A stretch of 51,000 nucleotides of DNA from NCBI GenBank assembly GCA_963575745.1, contig CAUYUJ010013969.1, positions 224,609 through 275,608 of the forward strand, given 5' to 3'. Shown here one piece after another: positions 1-10,662 of this stretch. Position 1 is the first letter of the stretch; each line of letters opens with the position of its first letter. The notes below the pieces were generated by a model, which searched no databases, was not told the origin of the DNA, and saw only the letters and a program-made list of their open reading frames with translations. The DNA is from Prorocentrum cordatum. Taxonomy: Eukaryota; Sar; Dinophyceae; Prorocentrales; Prorocentraceae. The translations under genes were made by a program, and so were the position numbers.

Positions 1-290
1 ATCATCATCATCATCATCATCATCATCAGCATCATCACCATCCTGCTCCTGCGCTTCCTCCTCCTCCTCCTCCGTCTCCTCTTCCTCCTGCTCCTGCTCC
101 TCCTCCTCCGCTTCCTGTTCCTTTTGCTTCTCCTGCTCCTCCTCCTCCTCCTCCTGCTCCTCGTCCTCCTCCCTTTTACGCAAGACGAACCTAAGGTTTC
201 CCTGTGGCATTCTTTCCTCCTCCTGCTCCTGATCATCGCCTTCCTCCCTCCTCGTTCCTCCGCCTCCCCCTGCTCCCTGCGGCTTCCAGG
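1..290. repeat. ATC and CTC/CCT triplet array at the window edge
   Basis: Bases 1-28 are a pure (ATC)n run. From about 40 to 175 the sequence is CCT/CTC triplets broken by single G or T changes, and it fades into pyrimidine-rich sequence up to 290. All three frames stay open and give poly-Leu or poly-Ser peptides, which is a composition effect and not a gene. The array is probably cut by the window start. Confidence 0.85.
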
Positions 291-529
291 GGGTGTTAGC
301 TGCTAGCAGGGCCTGCGAGCACCCTTGCTCCAGTGTGGGATGCGCTTGCCAAGCCTGTGCCCACACAGACCTACGCAGTCCTCCCTCCTCGCCCTCCTCC
401 TTGTTCCGCCAAGCCGCCTCCCTCCGCCTCCTCGCCCTCTGCCACTCTCGTTTTTTCCGTTCAGATTCCCTTCTCCCTTCCCCGCCATACTTTTCTCTCT
501 CAATATCTCTATGTGAATTGTATTGTTGG

Positions 530-568
530 TCCTCTCTGACTCTCTCTGTCTCTCTCTCTCTTGTTTTT

Positions 569-599
<31 letters not shown>

Positions 600-872
600 A
601 TATATATATATATCACTCTCCCTCTCTTTCTCTTTCTCTCTCTCTTCCTCCCTCTCTGCCTCCCCCCTCCCTTACTGCCTGCCTTCATCCCGCCCTCCCT
701 CCCTCACATCCCTCTCTGTGTGCTGCATTATCTCTCTATGTTTATTTTCCTCTCTCTCTCTCTCTCTCTCTGTTTATGTGTCTCTTTCTCTCTCTCTCTC
801 TCTCCCCTTCTGTGTTATGTGTGTTTTCTTTCTCTGTCCTTGTCTCTCTCTCTCTCTCTCGCCCTCATTCCT
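530..872. repeat. CT/TC dinucleotide tract with a short TA run
   Basis: About 340 bases of nearly pure pyrimidine made of (TC)n blocks separated by short interruptions. An alternating TA stretch lies at 599-613. The open frames here translate to Ser/Leu-rich peptides caused by the repeat. No coding signal is visible. Confidence 0.85.
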
Positions 873-2142
873 TACGTCTTCCCTCTAACCGTAATCGAAT
901 GCCAGGAGTGACGACGACGGGAACTACTAACTATTCACGAGATCTCTCCCGTGGTTGTGGTCGTGCGGGGGCGCCTGTCAGCCTGGTGGGCAAACGACAG
1001 TGCTCCGGACCGCCCGTGTAAAAAATCCTCCTGGCACGGCGGCCCCCGCAAGTACCTTGACTCGGCGGTGGACATGCCTCCCTTTAGTAAACCACCCTTT
1101 CGTGAAAACGGCCTGAGGCCGAAACCGACGGACCTGAACCCGCAAAAATGACAGCCGCGACGCCCTCCCGCGAACCGAAAACGGCCAATTCGCTGATCGA
1201 CGTGTCAGGGTAGGAGGCCCCTCGACATCCGACTGACAGGCCCTGGAGGAGGAGGAGGGAAGGAGGAGGTGGAGGAGGACAAGACAGGACAGGACATCCG
1301 AATAAGGGGGTCAACGTCGACACGACAACAAAGGAACTGCGGTTACGACTAGCAAAAACCCCTGCTAATGGAGTACGCCGCATACCCAGACTTCTCATGG
1401 GGCCGACAGGGCATTCCCCGAAGCTCCGAGGGGCGAGCTCCGAGGTGGCCTCATAAAATAGGCTCGCTACCTTGTGAGTACGAGTCCCTACGGGTCACAG
1501 CCCAGGGATCAGCAGTTGGCCCTGTCGCGGGCCCATTCCGACGGGGACGCGCTGGGCGAGCAGGGCCCCCAAGCAGGGGGGATGACGACGACGCGACCTC
1601 ACTCGACGCGGGGAAGAGAAGAGAGAACGCAGGAGGATGCCCCGCCGGGGGGCATATGATTAAAAATACCTACATCCTGCTGCGCCCATTCTTCAAGAGC
1701 AGTCCCTCCCTCTCTAGGCTCACTTCGCTTTCTGGCCGTGCTGATCGACGGCTGAACCGTGCAATGGTGTGTCTGACACAGTCCTGTGCTGCAGCAATCT
1801 GTATCAACAAATCTCTGTAGCACTCCGAGTGCCCCTCTGAAGTACCCCTCCAATCGGCGCGTAAGTAGGGGCGAATAAACCGATTGTTGTCACGGCGTGC
1901 GAGAGCCTTTCCAAATCTGCGACGCTTATCACGCACCACTGGCTCGCACGCCGAGATGCCCCCGCTACCGACGGCCCCTCTGAGCGAATCTGCCGCTGTG
2001 CCGCCCTGCCTGCATGGGACCGCACTCCGAGATGTCCCCGCTAGTGCTCCTCCTGACCGTGCATGCGGGCGCCCTCGCGCGCGGCCGCTGGAGCGGGCCG
2101 CCTCACATGACCCAACGTACATCTCGAAGATTTCGGTGCCGT
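873..2142. other. GC-rich stretch with no recognisable gene
   Basis: Mixed GC-rich sequence. Overlapping frames are open on both strands, as expected from composition, but no peptide shows a recognisable domain. The minus-strand frame at 1670-2326 is the out-of-frame shadow of the degenerate gene at 2143-3165 for part of its length. Confidence 0.5.
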
Positions 2143-3165
2143 TCAGCGGGGTGTCCGTGCTGTCGCGGACTCGGCCTCGTGCTGCTCGAGCTGCGCGACT
2201 GTCTTCAGCTCCCTCGTGGCTATCTCCATGACGCTCTGTAGGTTCTCCGCGCTGTTCTTCGCGATCCGCAACGCAAGCTCGCACCAGCTGCGCGTCGTGA
2301 AATACTTCCTTCCTGCTGCTTGCCACGCGTCCACCGGGTTATTTTTGAAGCAGCGCGCAGCCCTTCACTTGGTGCGTTATCGGGAAGGCTGGTGGGGTCA
2401 CCTCGTAAATTCCTCTGGACTCTGCTTCTGGGCCGCCTCGTAGGACTTGTAGCGATTCCCTTGTGACGGCGTCGTCGAGCGCCCGCGGCGGCCTCTCAGC
2501 TGCGAGCGCCTCCCACTTCTCGCCTACAATGAGCTCCACCACCATTGATGGCCCATTACGGTGCGGGTGGAACCTCGACTTGCAGCCGATCTCGGGCCAC
2601 TTCTCGTAGTCCTCGTTGAAGCCCTTCTTCATCTTGTCCACCCATTCTTTCATGAGCTCGTTCTCGGGGGGGCGCTCCTGTGCCGTCACAAGCGCCTTCC
2701 AATCAACTTTGCACCAAAACTTCCACTGCGCTCCCCTCGAGGTACCGCTGGGGCCTCTCCACCACAGCTTGTTGGGCAAGGCTAGCCCGCACGAGCAGGC
2801 GCAGCCCTTCTTCGTGTCCCAGCCTGTGTTCCTCCTGCACACGTTGTACAGCTGCACGTTGTCGCTCCACTTGCCCACGAAGCCGAGCGCCTTAAGGTAC
2901 TGCGTCTGCTTAACACCCTTGTTCTTGCACGTCTTGTAGTCACCGAGTCCATGCAGCTCCTTCTCCTTCTCTTCCAGCTCTTGCTTGGCCGTCTAGACAG
3001 GGAGCTCTGCGAAGTTGTCATACCCTGGCGAAGCAGCCAGGCGACGCTCCGGCGCCACGCGCAAGACCAGGCTGAAACGAGTGCCCCCAGAGCTCGATTC
3101 CGATTCCGATTCCTCTCCCTCTCCTTCTCCCTCTTTTTCGGTGTATATGTATTGTATGTGTGTAT
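2143..3165 (-). pseudogene. Broken hypothetical gene, Cys/Trp-rich, one stop and one frameshift
   Basis: One frame stays protein-like for about 830 bases. It begins acidic (E/G/S-rich, about 3150-3085). An in-frame TAG follows at 2993-2995. It resumes as a basic, coiled-coil-like Lys/Glu stretch and then a Cys/Trp-rich core; counted from the ATG at 2878, the core has C14, C26, C28 and C30 and several Trp. This frame stops with TAA at 2339-2341. Protein-like sequence continues in the next frame from about 2361 to the TGA at 2143, as an amphipathic helical tail. One stop and one frame change suggest a decayed gene or retrocopy, although introns are possible. I do not recognise the family. The Cys spacing hints at metal binding, but that is inference only. 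No start codon is clear at the 5' end. Confidence 0.5.
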
Positions 3166-3960
3166 GCACACCTCTCTACCTCACTGTACCTCTATCTCTC
3201 CCTCACTCTCTCTCTTCTCTTCCCTCCCGGCCCTCTCTGCATTCTCCCCTCCCTTTTGCTTTCCCCACAACTGCACAATCTGAATACTACTCTCCTCTCC
3301 CCTGACTCTGTCCGGAAAAAGTCCCGTCCTCTCCGCGTGTTTTTCACACACACACATGGTTGCATTAGGTTTGTTCAATGCTGCTTGAATATGGTCGTTT
3401 CGGGTTCTTCCATGACTGGTGCTCCCGCTGCAGCGCCGTCCTCATTTCCGCGCTTCGGTCAGTCAAGATCGTGCTCCCGCTGCAACGCTGGCCTCGTTCC
3501 CGCGCCTACGGACAGCACTTGGCATTCGAAAGCGCCCACATCGGGCAGGCACGGTTGCGGAGGACATGGTGCCGGCATTCCGGACAGGCCCTGCCCTCTC
3601 GTAGACGGGCCACTTACCCTCCAAGTCATCCGGTTATCATGCAACGGCACGCAATGCGATGCTGCGTTGTGCACCGCTGTGCGATGCCATTATTTGCGTT
3701 GCTATGCTTTGTGATGGAATGCTTCACTACGCAATGCCACGCCATGTTATGACATGCTAGGCTCTGCCGTGTTGTATTATTCTTCGCCATGTTCTTGCCA
3801 TCAATCGCGTACCCTCTTGGAATGATTGCCCTGCGCAACATCCGACTGTGCGAATAGATAGGGGATCTACGCCATGGTAAGGGATGCGAGGGAAGGGTAA
3901 AACGTTAGATGTGACGCTTGCGCACATAGCTTGTCTCTCTTCCCCTCCCTCCTCACCGAA
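3166..3960. other. Pyrimidine-rich and ATGC-like simple sequence, no gene seen
   Basis: 3170-3300 is CT-rich simple sequence. 3640-3790 is a loose run of ATGC/ATGY words (GCAATGC, GCTATGC, ATGCCA) in both orientations, like the similar patches at 9940-10040 and 14320-14360. No coding frame or RNA gene is convincing. Confidence 0.5.
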
Positions 3961-3961
3961 G

Positions 3962-4050
3962 CCTCACGGGGATTCGAACGCCTACCTCGCTTCTAGAGGC
4001 CACGCAGAACGCTAGTCGTGCCAGACACTCGGCTGCCCGAGCTGCTAGAA
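3962..4050 (-). other. Degenerate tRNA-like sequence (pol III box A/B)
   Basis: On the minus strand, a box-A-like word (CAGCCGAGTGTCTGG, about 4036-4022) is followed by a box-B-like CGTTCGAATCCCC ending near 3968. Between them CCTC...GAGG can pair as a long variable arm, as in class II (Ser/Leu) tRNAs. The T stem pairs at only three of five positions, and I find no good acceptor stem. It is better read as a tRNA relic or the head of a SINE than as a working tRNA. tRNAscan-SE or Infernal would settle it. Confidence 0.35.
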
Positions 4051-5045
4051 AAAGTCAGTGATCCCGCCAGGTTGCAAGACATGCAAAGCTCACACCTGAC
4101 CTGTCTCGCAGTAATGACTAGTGCTGGGTCACTCCAGTGCGCAGCACGTCTCCCATTAGAAGGCCCACCGCAGTGCGTGTACTGCAATCTCCGATCATGG
4201 GACGGTATGTGGAGAAGACGCCGTCACTGCCACACTGAGAAGGGATTCGTATGCAGGCCGTGTTGGACCCAGTACGCAGCACCAGCAGGGGAACAGGCTG
4301 GCTAGGCATACTGGCTGCCCGTCGCTCCCTGGCCTTCCGAGCTGTATGTCCGGAGCCGCAGCCTCACCAGTGCAATGCGGCCCCCAAGTACTGACGCAAC
4401 CAATTTCGTTGTTTGCATGTGCGTGCTTGCACATTCGCTCGCATTGGTCGGGCGAGAACGTAAATAGGGTTGATCTCTGTATCTGCCTTCGGGCTTCAGG
4501 GCATCGAAGTGCCGCGTTTCTGCCGTGGGTCGCCCCCCCTGGCCTGCTCCTTTGCGCCCTCCCCCGTGCCCCCCCCCCAAAGGGTGGGGTGTCTGAGACG
4601 GTTCCTGGTGCAACCACACACACACACTATTGTTCTCCGTCGGCGGCGAGGCGGGACAATCCGCTCCAGCGTGGCAGCGACGCAGGGGCCCTACAAAGCG
4701 AACTGGCCGGCATGCAGGAGGAGGCGAAGAGAAAAGGCAGCCAGGGGGGGAGGGGAGAAGGGCGAGCACTCAGAGGCGGAAGACTTCCTCGCGCGCCAGT
4801 TTTGTCCTGTGCTCTCTCGTGAGCAAGGACATGCTGTCACGTCACGCTACTTTCAGGACCTCTTCGCGCTCCGGTGCCCAGACCTGCATATCCGTTCGGG
4901 GCACCCTCCAGGGCCGTGCTCACGCTCCGTGGAGACTCCCCCCCCCGCCTCGTCGCCTTCCCAGCTTCGAGTCATGAGCACGCGTCGACCGCAATGCCAC
5001 CGTCCACCACCCCCCCCCCCTCACCGAAAAAGGAGCAAACGATTA
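4051..5045. other. GC-rich stretch with no gene I can defend
   Basis: Contains short C runs, a CA run near 4615-4627 and overlapping open frames with no recognisable domain. A small plus-strand frame (4018-4305) has two C-x2-C pairs but overlaps the tRNA-like relic and has no other support. Confidence 0.4.
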
Positions 5046-5230
5046 CATAAACATACAAACTCGGAGGTCCGCGCGGATTCCTCGGATCGGCGCTGGACCC
5101 GCGCGGGCCGCGCCAAGGGCGGCGCCACCGCCTTCCACAACAAAACCATCGAAACCCCAAAACAAACCCAGGGCACCCTGGAGGCAAGCAGCGTGTTTCT
5201 TGGCATGGACCCCCACTGGTTTGTCACTGC
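5046..5230. repeat. Composite of two dispersed repeats
   Basis: 5046-5125 carries the left end of the GC-rich foldback family (CATAAACAT, then ACTCGGAGGTCCGCGCGG), seen complete at 44081-44219 and 15940-16080, but its right inverted end is missing. 5126-5225 matches a second module (AAAACCATCGAAACC, then CAGGGCACCCTGGAGG) that recurs at 17955-18130 and 21963-22140. The two modules also adjoin at 18.1 kb and 22.1 kb, so they may be parts of one larger repeat. Confidence 0.65.
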
Positions 5231-5399
5231 TTGCTCCCAGGAACCCCCCTCACCGAGGCCCTGGCTTCCCCCCGGGGGGGGGGGGCGCGGGCCTCCTCTC
5301 GAGCCGTGGGGTCGCCCGGGGCCGCCGCCGCCGCTGGAGAGCTCCTCGAGCCCAGCGGCGAGGATGCCTGCGCTCTGCTGGTGCTCCACCTTGGCCTCG

Positions 5400-6180
5400 G
5401 CGGGACCGCTGTGCTCGTCGCCCCCCTCCTCGTCCTCCTGCTCGTCCTTCTCTGTGTCCTCCAGCTAGTCCATATCGTCCTCCACCTCCTCTACCTCCTC
5501 CTCCTCCTCCTCCTCCTGCTCTTCCTTCTCCGCCTCCGTTTCCTCCACCTAGTCCGTCACCTCCTCCTTGTATTCCTCCTCGTCTTTCTCCTCGTCTTCC
5601 TCCTCCTCCTCCTCCTCCTGCTCCGCCTCCTCCTCCTGCTCCTCCTCCTCCCTCTTCCGCCTCCTCCTACTGCTCCTCCTCCTCCTCTTGCTCTTCCTCC
5701 TCCACCTCCTCCTCCTCCTCCACCTCCTCTCCCCTCCTCCTTCCTCTCACCTCCTCCTCCTCTTCCCTCTCTCCACCTCCTCCTCCTCCTCTACCTCCTC
5801 CTCCCTCTCCTCCTCCGTTTCCTCGTCCTTCGTCCGACTCATCCATGATGCACCCCCCCCTCCCTCTGCCTCCTCCTCTTCCTGCTACTCTTCAGACCTC
5901 ATCTTCCCTCCTTCCCCTCCTCCTCCCCCTCCTGCTCCTCCTCCTCCTCCTCCTCCTCCTCCTCCTCCACCTCGTCCTCCTCCTCCTCCTCCCCTCCCTG
6001 CTGCCGCAGATGTCCTGCTCCTCCTCCTCCTGCTCCGCCTCCTCCTCCTGCTCCTCCTCCTCCTCCTCCTCCTCCTCCCTCCTCCTCCCTCCTCCTCCTC
6101 CTCCTCCCTCCTCCTCCTCCTCCTCCTCCTCCTCCTCCTCCTCCTCCTCCTCCTCCTCCTCCTCCTCCTCCTCCTCCATG
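5400..6180. repeat. CCT/CTC triplet array, ~780 bp
   Basis: Long pyrimidine array, CCT on the + strand and AGG on the - strand. It is impure at the left and becomes nearly perfect (CTC)n from about 6100 to 6176. Frames through it are open on both strands and give poly-Ser/Leu/Pro or poly-Glu/Arg/Gly; these are not genes. Confidence 0.9.
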
Positions 6181-6344
6181 CAATCTCCCTTAGACGCACC
6201 TCCTCTCTGTCGCTCCACCAAGGCGTGCCGGCAGGGCGGGCGGGCCGGGCGTTCCGCCAGAGGCTTCCTCGCCGCTCTAGGCTCCCTTGAAGCTCAAGAG
6301 CCTGCAGCGGCTTCACCGATGGAGGGTGCTGCCTTCTCCAAGTG

Positions 6345-6462
6345 CAGTCATCCCGTTTAGTAAGGATGCGGGCCAAGGAAAGCGGCCAGGGATGGACCGA
6401 GGATGCGAGGATGCAAGGGTACCCTGGGGAAGGTTGCCCATCCTTACTTTGCGGGTTGACTG
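6345..6462. mobile_element. Short copy of the TA-type TIR element (MITE-like)
   Basis: Starts CAGTCATCCCG...AGTAAGGATGCG and ends CATCCTTAC...CGGGTTGACTG, which is an inverted repeat. It is the same family as 28475-28647 and 44522-44700 but is about 60 bp shorter because part of the interior is missing. The dinucleotides just outside are TG on both sides (6343-6344 and 6463-6464), where the other copies have TA. It encodes nothing. Confidence 0.7.
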
Positions 6463-6529
6463 TGGGGCTCTCGAGGCTCTCGACTCAGATGCGCGCGCAC
6501 GCGCCTGAAAAATGCGCAGCATCTTCGAG

Positions 6530-7590
6530 GGGAGGGGGCCGTTTTCAAAATGCGGTTCTGGCCTCACCGCCGCACACATTGTGCTTGAAAGTTTGCGGGA
6601 GCTTCGAGGATGGAGCGGGCAATATTCAAAATGTGGTTCTCGCCGTGGCGCCGCGCAGATTCGTCTTCAAAGTTTGCAACAGTGTCAGGGGAGGGGCGGG
6701 TGGTTTTCAAAATCTGGCTCTCGCGTCTTGGCGCTGCACACACTGGTCTTGCAAATTCGCGACAGCTTTACGGATAGAAGGGCGGGTGGTGTTCAAAATG
6801 CGGCTCTCGCTGTAGCGCCGAGCACACTCACCCTGGCAGTTTGCAACAGCTTCGCGGATGGAGGACAGGTGGTTTTCAAGATGTGGCTCTCGCCTCCGCG
6901 TCGCACGCAGTCGTCTTACAAGTTCGCAACACTGTCGCAGATGGAGGACGAATGGGTCTCAGCATGTGGCTCTCACCTCAGCGCCGCGCACATTCGTCGT
7001 ACAAATTCGCACCGGCTTCACGGCTGGCGGGGGGCAATTTCCGAAATGTGGCTCCCGCCTCAGCGCCGCACGCATTCGTTTTAGAAATTGGCATCAGCGA
7101 CGCGGATGAAGGAGGGTCGATTTTCTAAGATGGGCCATCGCCTTGGCGCCACGCACACTCGTTTGGAGGAAGTTTGGTGTCAAGGATGGAGGTGGCTTGC
7201 TTTCAGCATGTGGCTCTCGCCTCCGCGTTGGGCACCCCCGTCTGCAAAAGTTGTGGCAGCTTCGAGGGTGGATGGGGGATCGTTCTTGAGATATGGCCAT
7301 CGCTGCGGCGCCGCGAACGTCTGCCTTGAAAGCTCGCAGCAGCGTCAAGTATGAAAACGCGGGTCGTTTGGCCCTGGCCTGAGCGCCGCGCGCGTTTGTC
7401 GATACGATCTGGCAGTGGCATTACGAACCGAAACTGTTCCTTTGCAAAGCGGGGCAGACGCCTGCCTTAGCGCCGCGAACATTCGTCCTTCGTCCCAGCA
7501 TCTTGCAGACGTAGTTATTTCAAGAAATAGGCACTGATCGAATTCAAAAACGAGGCTCTCGCAGAAACGCCGCGCGCAGTCGTTTTGTCA
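6530..7590. repeat. ~84-bp tandem repeat, about 13 degenerate units
   Basis: A degenerate unit (AATGTGGCTCTCGCC, then AGCGCCGCGCACATTCGT, then GCAACAGCTTCGCGGATGGA) recurs about every 80-90 bases. Anchor words lie near 6548, 6627, 6706, 6796, 6877, 6961, 7045, 7127, 7205, 7290, 7365, 7455 and 7547. The unit is not a fixed multiple of three, so frames cross it irregularly. Open frames here (such as 6342-6815 and 6512-7084) are repeat-derived. Confidence 0.8.
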
Positions 7591-8084
7591 TGCGACGGTT
7601 GCTTGGTACGACGGAGGACTGCTCTCTTTCAAGACGGAGTTCTCGCGCGGGACTGCGTTAAGCTTAAAGCCCGAACCTTCAACGAATGTATTGCTGCGCG
7701 GATCAAGGGCGGCACTTGTTGTCACAACAAGTGCCGCCGCCGTGTACAACAATGTTGTACATGGAGCCGTCGCTTGAGATCTGCCCAAAGCCCGTGTTAA
7801 GTTTGTGCACAGTTGCGCGCATGGACAGGCGGCCCTCCTTCGCAAGGGGCACCGAATTTGAACTGAATGACCATGGTTTCCCGCGCTGGGAATTATGCGC
7901 CAGATGTGTGCGAGCCGGTGCCTTTTCCAAGCGGGGCCCCTCGCCTCAATTCGAGGCCCAACGGTGCTGGTCTTTCAAGAAGGCATCTCTTGTGGTGACG
8001 AGGGAAGCTTGCAGAGGCGTATCAAGAGGGGGCTTGGGACGGGAGAGCGTGTCGCAGCAACACTGACGCATCTTGGGTTTGCTC

Positions 8085-8515
8085 TGGTCCTCCTCCTCCT
8101 CCTCCTCCTCCTCCCGCTCCCTCCCCTTCTCCCATTCCTTCTCTACAGGTCATCGTGTTCATCCATCGTCCGTCGTGGTCGTACGCCAGTCGGCGACGAC
8201 GATGCACGATGGCGACGACGACGAACGACGGGCGACAACGACGAAGACGGCGGTGACGACGCCGCAGACGACGATGACGACGACGACATCAGACACGACG
8301 GCGACGAGAACGAGGACGATGGCAGCGGTCGCACAACACGATGACAGACACGACGGCGACGGCGTCGCTGTCGTCGCCCGTCGCCACCCCCAAATCCCCG
8401 ACGATATGATGTTTCAATCCAACCGCTTGTATCCTCCCTCCTCCCTCCTCCTCCTCCCCCTCCTCCTCCTCCTCCTCCTCCTCCTCCTACTCCTCCTCCT
8501 CCTTCTCCTCGATCT
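8085..8515. repeat. CTC, then GAC/ACG, then CTC triplet arrays
   Basis: A short CTC array (about 8088-8130) is followed by a CGA/GAC-rich block (about 8190-8370) and a second CTC array (about 8436-8512). Peptides predicted here are poly-Leu, Asp/Thr-rich or poly-Arg and follow the repeat composition. Confidence 0.8.
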
Positions 8516-9024
8516 TGGCCTCAGCGGGTGCAGCCTCGGGGCCCCAGGGGCCTGCAAGAGTGGATCGGGTGCCCTGCTGCTCCGCCGCACCTGCCCGACA
8601 ATGCCTGTTCGGGATGGCTGCTTCCATTGAAGCAATCAGAAGATTGGAACCTTCTCCTTCCGCGGGTCGTCCGGCTTGGCCTCAGGAGGTCGCCGTGTTC
8701 TTCCGTCGTCGTCGGCGTCGGTCGTCGTGATGGTCGCTGTTCGTCCGTCCGTCCGTCCGTCCATTGTCGTCGCAACAAAAATCACGGCGAACATGTGCTG
8801 AATAGTGTTTGCCTTCAGGGGCCCTCACTTTCAACCAACAACGATTCGAGGTGAAAAACCGCGCGTCGCAGCTCAGAGGCGCGGCCCGGGCGCAAGGAGG
8901 GTTCGTCCCGAGCTGGCCTGAGACCGAACTGCTGGAAGAGAAGGTGGCCGAGGAGGGAGGAGGGCGAGTTTCGAAGTCGGTTTCGGCGCAAACGCGGTGA
9001 CCAAGAGCGAGCCTGGGCGCGAAG

Positions 9025-9214
9025 AGACGATTCTGTCCTATCCGGGAAAGGGCAGGGCTGGACATAAGCGTTGTTGTTCGTTTTGTTTTCGTTGTGTTTT
9101 CCGTTTTGCTCAACCTGTTTTCCTGTACCTCCCTCCCAAAACGAAAAACAAAACACACCCGAAGTCCAGCAAAACAACGTTTAGGTCCAGCCCTGGGAAA
9201 GGACATGCCCGACT
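9025..9214. mobile_element. Inverted-repeat element, TCGGGC family, copy 1
   Basis: The right end reads GGACATGCCCGACT. The left end is a degenerate inverted match (AGACGATTCTGTCC). Inside, GGGCTGGACATAAGCGTTGTT at 9055-9075 pairs with the complement of the segment ending CCAGCCC near 9193. The core is rich in A and T (GTTTTG/CAAAAC). It is non-coding and resembles 26904-27031 and 29567-29710. Target-site duplications could not be resolved. Confidence 0.6.
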
Positions 9215-9221
9215 TCGGGGG

Positions 9222-9864
9222 CAGGCCACGAGCGAGGCGAGACGGGGTCTCCCTACCTTTTGCTGGGGGCAGTTGCAATCCTGGGCAAGCTTGCGAGCAC
9301 CATCAACAGCGTAAGTCCCACCAACTGCTACAAGAAAGCCCTCCACCCACCAAACGGCTAACAAAACAAGCCATGCACGTCAGGAAAGTGGGGATGGTCG
9401 GCTGCCGTCCGCAGCTCCTGGACGAGGAGGGAGAGGAGCGGTGGAGGAGGAGCAAGGCCAAGGACGAAGATCGGGAGGGGAAGGAAGACGATGAGGAAAG
9501 CTGGGGAGGAACAAAAGAGAGGACGAGGAACATGGATACGGAAGGCAGCTCCCCGGCTGGATGAATTCACAAAGTAGTTTCAGTTCAGATTCCTTATTTC
9601 AGCTTGAGCTTAGGATTCCCTGCTTCGCATGGTGAGTGTTCTTTTATTCGGCGTTTCGACAAGCGGGGGGGAGGAGGGGGGGGGTCTGGCTCCGGACCTC
9701 TGCTTAAAGCGACTGTTTGCAATCGTGCGTCCATGATGGGGGGGACCCCACCCGCTCGAAACAAGCGCCCCAAACACAGCCAAGATCTACTCCATGGGGA
9801 GGGGAAGGGAGGGGGGGGTAAGAGGGCCCGGGCCGATCGCCACAACAATTAACAAAAAAACGAT
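9222..9864. other. No gene seen; GC-rich with G and C runs
   Basis: Mixed sequence with acidic/basic low-complexity frames (about 9415-9560) and G runs at 9664-9685 and 9811-9820. No recognisable product or RNA gene. Confidence 0.4.
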
Positions 9865-10500
9865 CACGTGAGCGGCGGGAGAGACCTGGCGAGATTCAGG
9901 GAGGGTGTGGCGCCCAAAGCGCCAAACTCCCCGCAGTCTGTGCTGCGCTGCAGTGTATGTGTTGTGCGTTGCAGTTCGTGCTGATGCATTGTGTCGCAGT
10001 TGTCATTGCAGTGCGGCTTGCTCTCCGAGACGTGTCCCAACTTAAGTTTCCTATTCGTTGTTTCGCGTGTCGGGAGAGATGTTGGGAGGTTCATGGAGGG
10101 TGCGACTCCCGAAGCGCCAGCCACGATGACCAGGAGGCCTCATTGCCTTTGCATGGCCACTATTATTGTGCGAAACAGCGCTCACGTGCACCGCTGAGTT
10201 TTGTGACGGCAGTATGGTTGTTGCCTCTCCGAATCTTTGGTGTAGCTTGAGCTTGGGACCCTTTGCGTCACGCGTGAGTCGGGAGAGGCTTGCGTCACGA
10301 TGGCAAGAACACGAAATTGTCGTTGCATTGCAGTGCACCTTGAGCGTAGCGATGACTTGGTCACCCATTTGGTTCGCACCGGCCTGGTTCAACCTCCGGC
10401 TGTCTGATTTCAGATTGGGCATACCAGGTCTTTGTATCGCGGGTGGGTCGCGGAGAATTCAGGGAGGTCCAGGAAGGGTGTGGTGACAAGAAATTCGCCG
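9865..10500. repeat. ~190-bp degenerate tandem module, about four units
   Basis: A module containing GTCGGGAGAGA, TTCAGGGAGGGTG and CCCAAAGCGCCA recurs near 9876, 10069, 10270 and 10440. Each is separated by TGCAGTGCG-type sequence. A further fragment with the TGCAGTG and CATCTCGGTGCC words lies at about 14320-14470. Non-coding. Confidence 0.6.
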
Positions 10501-10662
10501 GCCCAACGGGCCAGACGCGTGCTAAGATCTCCGGCAACTGCTCAACAATATTTCTAGTTCGCGCGCGCGGGGCGGGCCCTGGGGGTCCCTGGACGAAAAT
10601 TACCCCTGCAAGGTCCCGGCAGACTCCCGGCAAATTCCCGGCATACTCCCGGCAAGATCCCT

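Noticed and set aside
4018-4305. Plus-strand 95-codon frame with two C-x2-C pairs, possible zinc ribbon
   Set aside because: Too short, overlaps a tRNA-like relic on the other strand, and has no further support.
5200-6360. Long plus-strand frame rich in Pro/Ser/Leu
   Set aside because: It spans the CCT array and all neighbouring frames are equally open; composition explains it.
6530-7590. CRISPR-like array
   Set aside because: Units are degenerate tandem repeats without constant repeats and variable spacers; the genome is eukaryotic.
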